In this document: piece after piece, positions 43,101 to 53,400 of the stretch
How positions within the stretch are numbered: position 1 is the first letter of the stretch
How the letters are laid out: each line of letters starts with the position of its first letter
DNA from: Actinomortierella ambigua
Taxonomy: Eukaryota; Mortierellomycota; Mortierellomycetes; Mortierellales; Mortierellaceae
DNA: 64,000 nt
Direction of reading: 5' to 3'
Assembly (NCBI GenBank): GCA_016098155.1
Contig: JAAAJB010000114.1
Location: 1 to 64,000 of the forward strand
Translations under genes and position numbers: made by a program
Notes under the pieces: model-generated
Databases searched by the model: none
Told to the model about the DNA's origin: nothing
What the model saw: the letters and a program-made list of their open reading frames with translations, nothing else

Positions 43101-45467
43101 TGTCCATCACTTGAGCCAGACGGACCAAATTGTGCTGCTCAAGGAAGGCGCTGTGAGCGAGACGGGACACTATCAGGAACTCATGGATGCAGAGCAGTCA
43201 TTCTGCCAGCTCATTCGCGACTACTCTGTCACGCACAAAGGCAAAAACAAGGGCAAGCGCACAAAAATTGGTGTCCAGGATGCAGAGACTTCGTCACAGC
43301 GGTCTGTGGAAACTGGAACTAGCGAGGATACACAGCTTGGGGACTCTCTCACCATCGGTCAGCAAAGCACCCAACCGGCCACAAGTGATACAGAGATGCA
43401 ACAGAACGGTGCGTTAACGACCGAGGAGACGGCGACTTTTGGAACTGCAAGTTGGAGAATGTACAAGCGCTACGCCGAGGCATGGTATGTTACATTTTCG
43501 TCGCTGTTGTTGTCGATATTGCGTGGTCGAACCGGATGCGGTGGAGGCTGGTCTTTTGAATATCTCGTTTCTCTCTAACGGCGCTGACTCTGTCCGCGAC
43601 ACTATCTTGCTCCCCTGTATACTCTAGCACATACCCAATGATCTTGTTCATCGGCGTTATGTTTTGTGTGACTCAAGTTTGCCACATTGCTACAAATCTC
43701 TGGCTTCGATATTGGATCAGCAGGGATACGGATGACAGAGAAACAGGGTCTGACAGCAACAGCGTGGCATTCTATCTTGTGGTGTATGGTCTCCTGGTTG
43801 CAGTCTTCTTGGTACTCCATGTCTTGGTTAACTATGTGGCCCAGGTAGTTACCTTTTTGGGCGCAGCCGTGGTCATCCACGAAGCTTTGCTGCGACGTGT
43901 CCTGCGACTTCCAATGTCATTCTTCGACACGACCCCACTGGGCCGTGTCATCAATCGATTTTCGTCCGATACGGGAACCATTGACAGGGACTTGCCTATG
44001 GAGGGCAATGAGTTTTGTGGTTTCCTTACCGAGATTATTGGCACCTTTATTGTGGTGGCAATCTCGACGCCTGCCTTCCTGATTGTCGTTCCTCCCGCGA
44101 TCTTCTGCTATGTGATGATTCAGTACTACTTCATCTTGACCTCGGGTACGCTCAAGAAGCACTACCAGGCCAGCCGCTCGCCCGTCTATAGCCATTTCTC
44201 GGAGACGCTGTTGGGTGTGTCGACGATCCGCGTGATGGCAGGGGCCAAGCAGCGGTTCGTCGCGATCAGCGAGTCGCGGACGGACAACATGACGCAAAAG
44301 TACCTCGTCTTTCTCTCCTGCAATCGCTGGCTTGGGTTCCGCCTTGAGATTCTCGGTAGCTTCCTGATCTTCGCCGCTGCTTTCCTTGCCGTGCTCAATG
44401 CCAAGTACATGGACGCATCCATGGTGGGTCTTGCGCTCAGCTACAGCATGTCCTTGACGTACCTCATCAACCTCTTGGTCCGCAGCGCCGCCGAAATTCA
44501 AAACTGCATGATCAACTACGAACGCATTGACGAGTACACCAACAAGCCTACCGAGGCCCCTGCCGTGACGGGCGTCGACTTGCCAGAGATGTGGCCCCAG
44601 GCAGGCCTTGTCCAGTTCCAGGATTACTCAACTCGGTATCGCAAAGACCTCGACTTGGTGCTCCGTCACGTGTCGTTCACCGTTCAGCCCGGCGAGAAGA
44701 TTGGCATTGTCGGCCGCACAGGTGCTGGCAAGTCGTCGCTCACGCTCGCCTTGTTCCGAATCATCGAGGCCGCTAATAGCTACTGGGCCAGAGCGAGTGA
44801 GGGCCAGTTGCCTGTGGAGACGCCGGTCGTGCCATCCTCTGACACTTTGTCGGCCGCTCCTTTCAAAGCGGCTTCTGACGAGACCATTGATGGCGGTGCT
44901 ATCATCATCGATGGTGTAGACATCTCGACGGTCGGTCTTGACTACTTGCGCCAACATCTCGCCATCATCCCCCAGGACCCGACCCTGTTTGCTGGCACTG
45001 TGCGTGACAACCTCGATCCATTCCACGAGCGACTGGATGCTGATCTCTGGGAGGCTCTTGAACGCGCACATCTCAAGGAGCACATCTCGTCATTGAACGG
45101 CGGTCTCAGCTTTGAGGTGGCTCAGAACGGCGACAATTTTTCGGTCGGTCAACGCTCGCTACTTTGTCTGGCCCGTGCCTTACTCCGTAAGACCAAGATC
45201 CTGGTCCTCGATGAGGCGACTTCGTCCGTCGACATGCAGACAGACGAGCTTATCCAGCACACCATCCGCGTCGAGTTTAAGGACCGTACCATCCTGACCA
45301 TTGCCCATCGCATCAAGACCGTCATGGATTACGACAAAATCTTGGTCCTCGACAAGGGTCAAGTGCAGGAGTTTGCCTCTCCCGCCGAGTTGCTGCGACG
45401 CAAGACTTCCATGTTTTACGGTCTTGCTGAACAAGCTGGTTTGATCAAGTCGCCGCGAGTTGTGTAG
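40132..45467 (+). CDS. Full-length ABCC (MRP/Ycf1-type) transporter, 1605 aa
   Basis: Model: join(40132..40203, 40307..40609, 40751..41674, 41806..43484, 43628..45467), five exons, all GT-AG. ABCC pumps move glutathione conjugates, organic anions or metals across vacuolar or plasma membranes. Exon 1 ends FCQDKEGW, joined to GPFNHDLLDLTPC, the typical N-terminus before TMD0 (residues about 25-200). TMD1 follows. NBD1 has Walker A GRVGQGKSS (about 713), signature LSGGQKQRVSLARA (about 803) and Walker B IYLLDDPLSAVD with the usual Asp in place of the catalytic Glu. A charged linker and TMD2 precede NBD2, with Walker A GRTGAGKSS (about 1353), degenerate signature FSVGQRSLLCLARA (about 1498) and Walker B ILVLDEATSSVD. 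This asymmetry is standard for ABCC. An insert of about 45 residues lies between the NBD2 Walker A helix and GAIIIDGVDIS. Substrate cannot be told. It converges on the Nop13-like gene. Confidence 0.95.
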
Positions 45468-45591
45468 GAGATAGTACAAGCGCCTTTTCTTTTCATGACA
45501 TATACATTTATTTGTTGTATTTCTGTGCGCGTTTGTGTGTATATGCGTATGTGGATGTGCACTGGAAGCTAGATTCCTTCCAGGACTGGGT

Positions 45592-47187
45592 TTAGTTGTC
45601 AAAGGTCATCTTGGTGCCCTTAAACTCCTGGATACCTTGAGAAGCACGCTGAGCCATCGCCAGAGCAAAACCTGGCCGCTGATGACCCTGCAGCTTCTTG
45701 GGTGCTTGCTCGCCGCGGGGTCTCCGCTGACGCTTTGCTCTTTGTTCATCAGGGTTGCCATCTGCCGAGCGCTTCCTTGTCGACTCGTCTCCAGCTCCCG
45801 TATGCTCTCCTCCCTCTGCTGCTGCTGCTGCTGCCGCATCGCCACCCTCTTGCTCTCGGAGGTGCTTTCTGTACATTCGAGGGTTGCCTCGAAGGGTAGC
45901 ATCAGCCGATGCGTACTCAACCTTCAGTCGACGGCCATCCAGATAATGCTTCTTTGGATCTCTCAGTGCCTTTGTTGCTGAATCTGCCTCTGTGTAATCA
46001 ATGTATGCAAATCTAGCCAGAGTTTTCGAAACAAAAAAAAATGGGCGGTGGTGCATTTAGTACACAAGGACAAAGGAGCGAAAGCTCTGTATCATCCCAT
46101 CCCCCCCCCCCAAAAAAGTACAGCCTTTGAGATGTGAGATGTGATTGTTGCTCTTACCCCTTGCACTTGCCAGTATCCTCAAACGTAGCCAGACGGACTT
46201 TGCGAATCTCTCCTGCGTCCTCAAAGAGCGCCTTCAGGCTCTCCCTGGTGGAATTGAAGGACAGGTTACCCACAAACAGTGTTGGCGACTCGGAATGCTT
46301 CTGCTTAAACGACTTGTCTGTCACCTCTGTCTTGGAGACCATTGGTCGTCCTGAAAAGCTCTTGCTCGACTTGATCAGCACCTTGCGTCCATCGAGCTCC
46401 TTCTCCGACATGGCAATGGCGTTCTCCTGGCCCTCCTGCGATTCAAAGTCAACATAGGCAAACCCTTTGTTCCGCTTGTCATGGCCCTTGGGAAGGTTCA
46501 CTCGTGTAATCTCTGCACCCACATCCTTGAAAAAGTGACGCAGCGCCTTGTCTGTCGTCAGGAAGGACAAGTTGCCGATCCAGACACCATACTCGCCCTT
46601 GCGACCAGATCCATCCTTCTTCTCACCCGACTTTTTCTTCTTCTTGCTGCCGTCAGTGTCGTCCTCGTTCTCGGGCGCCTGCGCCTCATCATCGCCTTCC
46701 TCACCCGCAGCCTTCTTCTTGCTGTTCTTGCCCTTGCGCACCTTCTTCTTCTTGGACTTTGGTGGTGGCATGGTGTTGGGGTCATCGTTGTCAGAGTCAA
46801 TATCACTGTCGCTGCTGCTGCTATCGCTGTCACTGCTGCTGCTGCTATCGCTCTCTTCGTCCGTATCCTCCTTCTCATCCTCGCTGTCCTGTTTCCGCTT
46901 TCCCTTCTTGCTCTTCTTCTTCGTCACCACCTCCTTCTTGGACTTTTTCTCGGCTTTGGCTGCCTCCTTCTTGTGCTTCTATTAGTCGCCCCCCAGCGAG
47001 GGAAGAAAAAAAAAGGGATTTTTTAGTACAAAGTGACCACGCTACACTCAAAAGTTCACATCGCGGGGGGGAGGGGGGTGGCACAAGGCGCATGGACAAA
47101 CTGGTAGACATGTACCTTGTCCTTTTTCTCATCCTTTACGACAGGCGCATTGCTGTGCCATGTTTGAAAGTCGTAGGGTTCATCCAT
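45592..47187 (-). CDS. NOP13: Nop13-like nucleolar RNA-binding protein, two RRMs, 437 aa
   Basis: Model: complement(join(45592..46012, 46158..46978, 47116..47187)), three exons. After a short N-terminus (MDEPYDFQTWH) come Lys-rich and Ser/Asp/Glu-rich low-complexity blocks typical of nucleolar proteins. RRM1 (about residues 153-235) has RNP2 VWIGNLSF and RNP1 KGFAYVDF. RRM2 (about 255-335) has RNP2 LFVGNLSF and RNP1 KGFAYIDY, split by intron 2. The tail is Ala/Arg/Lys-rich (REQEGGDAAAAAAAEGG, KRQRRPRGEQ) and ends in a conserved-looking GFALAMAQRASQGI. The arrangement fits Nop13/Nop12-type ribosome-biogenesis factors; Nop13 is my best match, but a nucleolin/Gar2-like label cannot be excluded. 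Its 3' end is 124 bp from the ABC transporter stop. Confidence 0.82.
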
Positions 47188-47400
47188 TGAATCAGCAAGG
47201 GAGGGGGGGGAGGTTGTTCAGTAAGTGTCAAAGAGAGAGAAGCTTTATTTTTTTTTAATCCAAAACATCAACACCAAGGTAGAAAAACAAGTCACGCGCC
47301 TAGCCAAGACGACTATTGGGACTATGGGGGGGGTCCATGCTCTCGAAGGCTGCGGATCCTCGGACTACAGGGCAGTCCACAGCAGTACCTCACGGCTTCC

Positions 47401-48332
47401 ATGTCGTTCACTCACACGATCAAGATGAAGCTCCAAGCCGCGGTGGCGAACGCGGGGGAGGGGGAGGGGGGAGGGGGCGATATTGAGCTGCTTCAAAAGG
47501 GGAATATCGATCTGGCCATTCAGAGTCGCGCCTGCGAGTTGATTACCACCTCTACCAAACTGTTTGCGGTGGTGTATCAAATGATGCAGACTGCTGTATT
47601 GGTCTCGAGATTCCCATGGCTTTTGGCTCCTCTGGAGCTCCCGCTATATTGAGCATTACATTATCGCCTGGCCAGAGTGGGCCTTTCGCGAGTGCAATAC
47701 CAGGTCCTAGATGTGGTTTCACAACTCCTACATATCTAACATCGTTGTATCGACATTTACCCTTCTCTTCCCTCCTTTCCTTCTCTTTTCTTACGCTCCA
47801 GGCTTGAGGCCTTGGATTCATTGTCGTCGGCCTAGACGAGTACTTCCCCCTCGCCGGTGCTCACCGCTCAAGCACTGCGGGACGGACGAGCTGGATTTCG
47901 AGAAATATGTACATCGACATACGGAGAACGCACTATGTCCGGTGCAGAACTGGGCTCCATCGTTGGTTCCATCGGGAGCTACATGGTCGAGGCAGGCCGC
48001 GCTTACGTGGCCCAATAGCCATGGCCCCAGCATCTGCTGCCAATTGCGCTAAACGGCTGTATTGTTTGGAATCATTGGCTTGGGGCCAAGCTGCCGAACA
48101 TGGTGAACCTTGACTCGATCATCAACAGGAGTCCGCATGGGACAAAGTAGAGCCGATTGGCATTCGTGGCTACAGTATCATAACCTCTTTCGGTGTCAAT
48201 CTCACAGTGAGTGCGCCCAATACCAAACTGCATTTTCGTGTTTTGGGGGGGAGGGTAGGCCACGCTTCCTACTCTGCAGCTCATTCTACAGTCTCCAGCA
48301 CCCGCCTGGATTGAGAAACTTGTGATACGATG
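47401..48332 (+). pseudogene. Decayed coding region, unknown family
   Basis: Protein-like pieces occur in shifting plus-strand frames. The first (47401-47600) includes IELLQKGNIDLAIQSRACEL. The second, from 47937, is MSGAELGSIVGSIGSYMVEA, ending in a stop at 48018. The third (48110-48330) reads ESAWDKVEPIGIRGYSIITS and continues FGVNLTVSAPNTKLHFRVLGG. The pieces are broken by stops and a G-run. The start of the second piece resembles the minus-strand fragment at 49857-50334 (VSGAQLPAVVCAIGST). No intact gene can be drawn; alternatively a gene with unusual splicing exists here. Function unknown. Confidence 0.3.
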
Positions 48333-48483
48333 ACAAGCTTTCTCTACCCACATGTGAAGCTGCATCTCTGATCATATTCTTCACTTCTGTCGAGGCTCTC
48401 CGCCACTGTGGAGTTGAGCGATGTGAATCAAAGGAGGTGGGTCAGTTGTTTAAATCGGATGTTTTCGAGATATTTTTCTTTGT

Positions 48484-49655
48484 CTAATTTGGTCTAACCA
48501 TAAGTTCGCCCGATTCGTTTTTGTGCGGGGCAACATTGGGTCGAACTTTGACATCCTCCGCCGACGAGTCAACGTCGCGCCGTCTCATTTGAACCCTCTC
48601 TACGATAGCATACAGAATCAACAGTAGTCCTGCAAGCCCAGCTGCGGTTGTACCGATGATCATTCCTAGAAAGCTATCGGTGCCCACTATGGAAGAGGGG
48701 AGGGAAAAAAAAGATTAGTACACTGAACGTGCTTTCGTGGTAGAGCATGAAGCACTTGAATCGATCCAACAAATCGAAAGAGGTAGAAAACCAACGTACG
48801 AAAGCTTTCACAGTTGGGAATCCAATTGATGATTTCAGAGTCTTTGCAGAGCTTAAACTGGGCGTACCCCGCCACGACCGCAGAAAGAAGTGCCACGACA
48901 GCACACATCGGTGCAAGAAAAATTGCCTGTGTATTGTGGATCCAGGAGCAACTGAAGTGGTATTAGCAAACAGTTTTTGTAGAGATCTGCAAAACTGGAA
49001 AGCAGGTGAAAGTGATTGAGAGGCATACCAAGATGGAGGCAGCCTTTCTTTTATAGGTCTGCGAACTCTTCCATGTGAGTACATCGAGCAGGAACAGCAG
49101 GACAGCGCCTCCAAGGACGATTCCTCTGGCGACAACAGTATGACGAGAGCATAAAAGGACCACGTAAAAAAAAACAATATAGGTGGTGAGTAATGAAATG
49201 ATTTCTGTCTTGTACCGCATTGAAGAGGGTGTGCCTGATACGAGGAAAGACGTGCACAGGATACCGTACCCGCTCACCATGGAAAACTCGCACGCAGCAG
49301 TGGTTGTTTGTTCAAACTTCAGGATGGCTTTCGGCGGCTGTAGCACAACAGATACATCTCCATAGAGTGCACAAAACTTGTCGCCGCTAGGAGAAATTTG
49401 ATCGATGGACGCAATGCGAGCGCAGAGTGAGTATGGCCAACAAATGGGGGGGGGGGAAGTCAAGACTGGCTGAGCCGCCATGCCACATAAGGTCATCTGG
49501 GCCTGAAACAGCCCAGAAAGGGGGTTTCACAGTTTGTACCTGGACTCGCGAAATATGCCTTTGCTCCATGCGCCAAGGGCGACAGCACCCAGCACAGCAA
49601 CAAAAATCGACAGGAACAATTCACATCCCAGACACCCTCTATTTCTGGTTCCCAT
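48484..49655 (-). CDS. Tetraspan membrane protein, 237 aa
   Basis: Model: complement(join(48484..48686, 48800..48926, 49029..49125, 49216..49386, 49540..49655)), five exons in consistent phase. Four hydrophobic helices: LFLSIFVAVLGAVALGA (exon 1), IVLGGAVLLFLLDVL (exon 3), MCAVVALLSAVVAGY (exon 4) and MIIGTTAAGLAGLLLILYAI (exon 5). Loop 1 is the longest and contains several Cys; loop 2 has a Cys pair (KLCKDSEI and PNCESF). The C-terminus is charged (RVQMRRRDVDSSAEDVK) and probably cytoplasmic. The layout recalls Sur7/claudin-like four-helix proteins, but I see no signature that proves membership. A C-rich run lies in intron 1. A diverged counterpart lies on the other strand at 50600-51505. 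Confidence 0.65.
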
Positions 49656-49856
49656 TGCTGTATTTGTAAAGAGGTGAGTGTCGTTGCAAGGGTTGCGTGC
49701 AGGAAATAAAAGTAGGGGAGGTGGGTGTTTTGTGAGGAATGCAATGAATGGCGAAATTACAAGAGATGAATGTGACCCAACCCACACCCCCCTCCTTTGT
49801 CTAGTGCTCCTCGAGACGGCGTGGGCGAGTTTCCAATCCTGAGAATGGAAGAAAAG

Positions 49857-50101
49857 TCATATTTGGGCTTGTGCTCTCAAAGCTCTGGTCGCTTCATTAC
49901 CAATCGCTGTGGCCACTGTTCCTGATCCTATGGAAATGGTACCGGGCAAAGACTGCTCCCTGCCACTCGGTACATATGATAGGCACACACACCCAACGCT
50001 ATTATGAGTCGTCTCCATGTAGGCAGCTGCGGCAAGAATGTCTAGACTAAACAACGCCCTCTTTCTTTTGCCTGGGTGTCAGTTGTGCCCCCAGTTTTTC
50101 C

Positions 50102-50168
<67 letters not shown>

Positions 50169-50334
50169 TGCCCTCTTATATCTACATACTCGACATCCAT
50201 CCTTCCCAATGCCATGAATCCTGCTTCAAGACCTTCCCGATTTGATTCGGCAGGTCGTGCGTGGGTAGGAGTACACAAATAGCCTGTTGATCCGATAGCG
50301 CAGACTACGGCAGGGAGCTGAGCGCCAGACACTC
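49857..50334 (-). pseudogene. Decayed coding fragments, unknown family
   Basis: Two minus-strand pieces: VSGAQLPAVVCAIGST followed by SNREGLEAGFMALGRMDVEY (about 50334-50180), then across a (CT)n(CA)n tract a piece ending SIGSGTVATAIGNEATRALR (to 49857). The first resembles MSGAELGSIVGSIGS at 47937. There is no ATG at the expected start (GTG instead), and the microsatellite lies between the pieces, possibly within a former intron. Called a relic with low confidence. Confidence 0.3.
50106..50168 (+). repeat. (CT)n(CA)n compound microsatellite
   Basis: About 21 CT units followed by about 11 CA units. It produces the spurious Arg-Glu-repeat frame on the minus strand. Confidence 0.9.
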
Positions 50335-50599
50335 ACTCACGAACACAAGAAAAAATGGCTCTCATAGCCAACAGGCCGATACTGCGGGCTTCAGTCTTTT
50401 TTGCTTTTGTTTTTTGTTTTTTTTTACCCCCGAAATCACACACTGCGATACTGACCATGAGAGTCTGTATCAAGGTGACAATAAAGGTAGTGAGGTGTAA
50501 AGCGACAGCGTCGACTCTCTTTCCCCTCATTAGTTGATCTCACTGCACCCCTGTCCATGGCCTTCACAAATCAGTCTACGCTCCTTAATGTCGATGTGT

Positions 50600-51505
50600 T
50601 CCTCATGATTGTCCGCCATTTGCAGTGTTATCACTTTGGTTACCTGGCAGATGAAGGTTCGGGACTACGATGTCACAACCTGCCTACTCCTCCGCATCGC
50701 GAAGCTCTGTGATCCATCCTTGCAATATCAGTTTTGGGTCTCGTATGTGAGCAACTACATACACCCACAGCAACAGAATCCTGGTTTTCTACATGAATCA
50801 TACTCCATGAGCTTAAATATCCATCTCTCTCAATCACTCACCCATCCATTCGTTGTGTTCTCCGTCTTGCATGCTGTTGACCTGCTTGCTCCCTTCAGAG
50901 CATTGATGATCGTTGGCGCTCTCCTTTTGGGTGCCATGGAAGAAGACGGAGAACTACAAGGGCAAACGTACATCTGTCGCGGTAAATCAAGTCAACCGGG
51001 ACTTTTGCCTTGTCTTTTACAAGTTGGGACATCACAAGAGAAGGCTACTAGCCTTGCTTACTCCCAAAGCAAAAAGTTGTGTTTAGCGCCGTGATAGGAA
51101 TATAAAGCCACCGACCACCTATCACCCACCCATAATACAGTATTCCTTGAATTTTAAATGCACTTACTCACTTCCCAGGCAATGTGCATCACTGTTGACA
51201 TGGCCGCGCTGTCGCTTATGTATGGCGCTCATAGTGATTGCATTCGCCGACATGAAGATTTGCCAGGTCACTGATGGTCCTTGTTCATATAGGATAAAAT
51301 GACTTCACACTTTTACGGGCGCTTTGCCTTCACGCTGTGGATATTTTCAGCTCATTTCCTCTCTTTATTTCATTCTTTCCTTTTTTTTTTGTGTCTGTAT
51401 GTTCACGATATTCCAAGATTCGAGCCCAAGGACGGCATTCTGGCTGGTGTTGGTGCATGCGGCGTCGCGTGTGTGGCCTTTGCCGTGTACATAATCTTGG
51501 AGTGA
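50600..51505 (+). pseudogene. Diverged, probably broken tetraspan paralogue
   Basis: Pieces parallel the gene at 48484-49655 in order. SVITLVTWQMKVRD precedes a Cys-containing loop that ends at a GTATGT donor (50743). An exon from 50899 reads SALMIVGALLLGAM and continues GELQGQTYICR, matching RGIVLGGAVLLFLL and SSQTYKRK in the other gene with the correct phase. Near 51215, CMALIVIAFADMKICQ matches CAVVALLSAVVAGYAQFKLCK. The end (51434-51505), DGILAGVGACGVACVAFAVY, matches the last helix. A start codon in frame with helix 1 is blocked by a stop, and the join from exon 3 to exon 4 is out of phase, so it is likely a pseudogene or my model is incomplete. Confidence 0.35.
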
Positions 51506-52223
51506 CTCCAGTACGTTCGCCACTATGTAATAATGACAAGAAAAAAACCCCCGAGTGAAGGATGAAGCCCTCCTCTGTCCTCGGACGTCACTCACTATTG
51601 TTGATCATCACTGATCGAAAGTGCCGTCAGCAGGTCATCTTCTTTGCAAACCCACTTTTGTTTTCCCTGTACCATCATTACTTTACCCCAACGTGGCTAA
51701 ATGCAGAGGATGTGAGTTGAAAATAGCGTCCCTTTTTTTTTAAGGTCGTGGCAAGTTCCACAGTGGCTGGGTGGTGCAATGGCGACATGAGGTGCAGTGC
51801 TCTCTATCACTTCTTTGACACAAAGTGTGACAAAAGAGCCTCGATTCGGTCATCAGAACCAAAGGTCGATCAACCCGTGGCCATTCTTTGGGCAGGTCTA
51901 CACAACACGAGAGCAATTCTCTGACAAGGAGAAAGAGAGTGTGAGAGTATGTGTGTGAGTGAGAGAGGAGAGAGAGAGAGAGAAAGAGAACGAGAAAGAG
52001 GGGAAAAAGAAAGTTCATCGGTTATGTTGACAGTGCAGGCATGGAGAAGCACAATGTACCGCGACGCGTCGCTGCAGCTGTCAAGCACCGCCCTCACATT
52101 GCTTGTGGTTCTTCCACTCCAAAGCCAATGGTGTCTAGCGACAGACGGGAAACGCCGATAATTAAGGGAGGCAAGGGTCCACAATAGAAAATTTGCTGAT
52201 GGCTTTGTGCATGCTGCCTTAGC

Positions 52224-52267
<44 letters not shown>

Positions 52268-53400
52268 AAGGTAGCAAGGGAGGATGAAACTATGCAGGGC
52301 ACGTCCAACGGTAGATGGAGAACAGAAAAAAGCATCAACAATGCGATGCGTCTTGGGAGGCATACATAATACAACAAACTCTCCGTTGGCTGGCATAAGG
52401 GAGAATTAGGATGCAAGAGTTTCTCCAACATACGTGTCAGTCGGGCTGGCGTTGGTCGGGGTAACCTGCATCCCTGCCTGGAATCAACAACGGCCAGGCT
52501 GGATAAGGAGAATGAGAGAATTAAAGGGTACATCTAATGAAGATATACACGCTCTAGAGAAGGTCGCTCTCGCACTAGGCTCTCATTAGAGAATTGAATG
52601 TCACCATGGAAGTATTGACCGATCGGAAAGAACACTCTATCGATACAATAACAAAATATTCGAGAGCAGGTGCAAGGTTTGCGAGTGTGGCTGCCACATG
52701 GTGTTCATCCAAATTACGTACTTTGAGTTAGTTTCGGGCCTATTGTATGTAGGCTTTGTGGGAGCGCGCATTAGTTCTGCCATGGGAGGAAGCGACGGCC
52801 CAAACGCCGCTAGTGGTGATATTAGGGTGGGCAAGGCACCAATGAGTGGGTGGGCGTGGTGCCCTGACCATGTTGGCTGTCACCCCTTTTCTTGCTGACT
52901 TCCCACCCCCCCCTCATGCCCATCCAGGCTGCTGTCGGTATGGCTGGCTCAAAACCAACGGGCTGTCAGCCCTCGTAACAGAGCAGCACCGTAGATCGCA
53001 TGGTTCTGTTTTCTTTCCCCAAGGTTAGCCAAGCAAAATCGGCGCAGTTGGGTGGGAAAGAAAAGGTAGAAAGTGGTATGTCGCGCCACATACCCATGTC
53101 CATCCGAACAAATGACTGAAGGGGGTCTGTCTGTTGAAAGAGCAGTAATAATCAAAGATAATCGTGCACCTCAGCCTTCCCTCCTTCTGGAGACAAGTGT
53201 GCTATTGGGCGAGAAACCATGGTCCTTGGGGGATCCCCTCTTCTCAGTCAACCAAATGACTCGGCCAGAGAATCCCGCAAGGGAGAGGGAGGCAGGGGGG
53301 AGAGGGGCTACTGTTGGGTAATACAGAATACCTTTTGCTTGTCGCTCTGTTGCAAGCGGAAAATAGAGAAAGGTAGGGGGTGGGGGGAAGAGCAGTGTGG
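51506..53400. other. Gene-poor region
   Basis: Nothing convincing on either strand. It contains (GA)n tracts at 51970-51990 and 52226-52261, and short G- and C-runs. The ORFs here are simple-sequence products. Confidence 0.5.
52226..52261 (+). repeat. (GA)n microsatellite
   Basis: About 18 GA units; the reverse strand gives Ser-Leu repeat ORFs. Confidence 0.9.

Noticed and set aside
50042..50332. Minus-strand frame with a long Arg-Glu repeat
   Set aside because: The repeat is the translation of the (CT)n(CA)n microsatellite; only the short ends look like old coding sequence and are reported as a relic.
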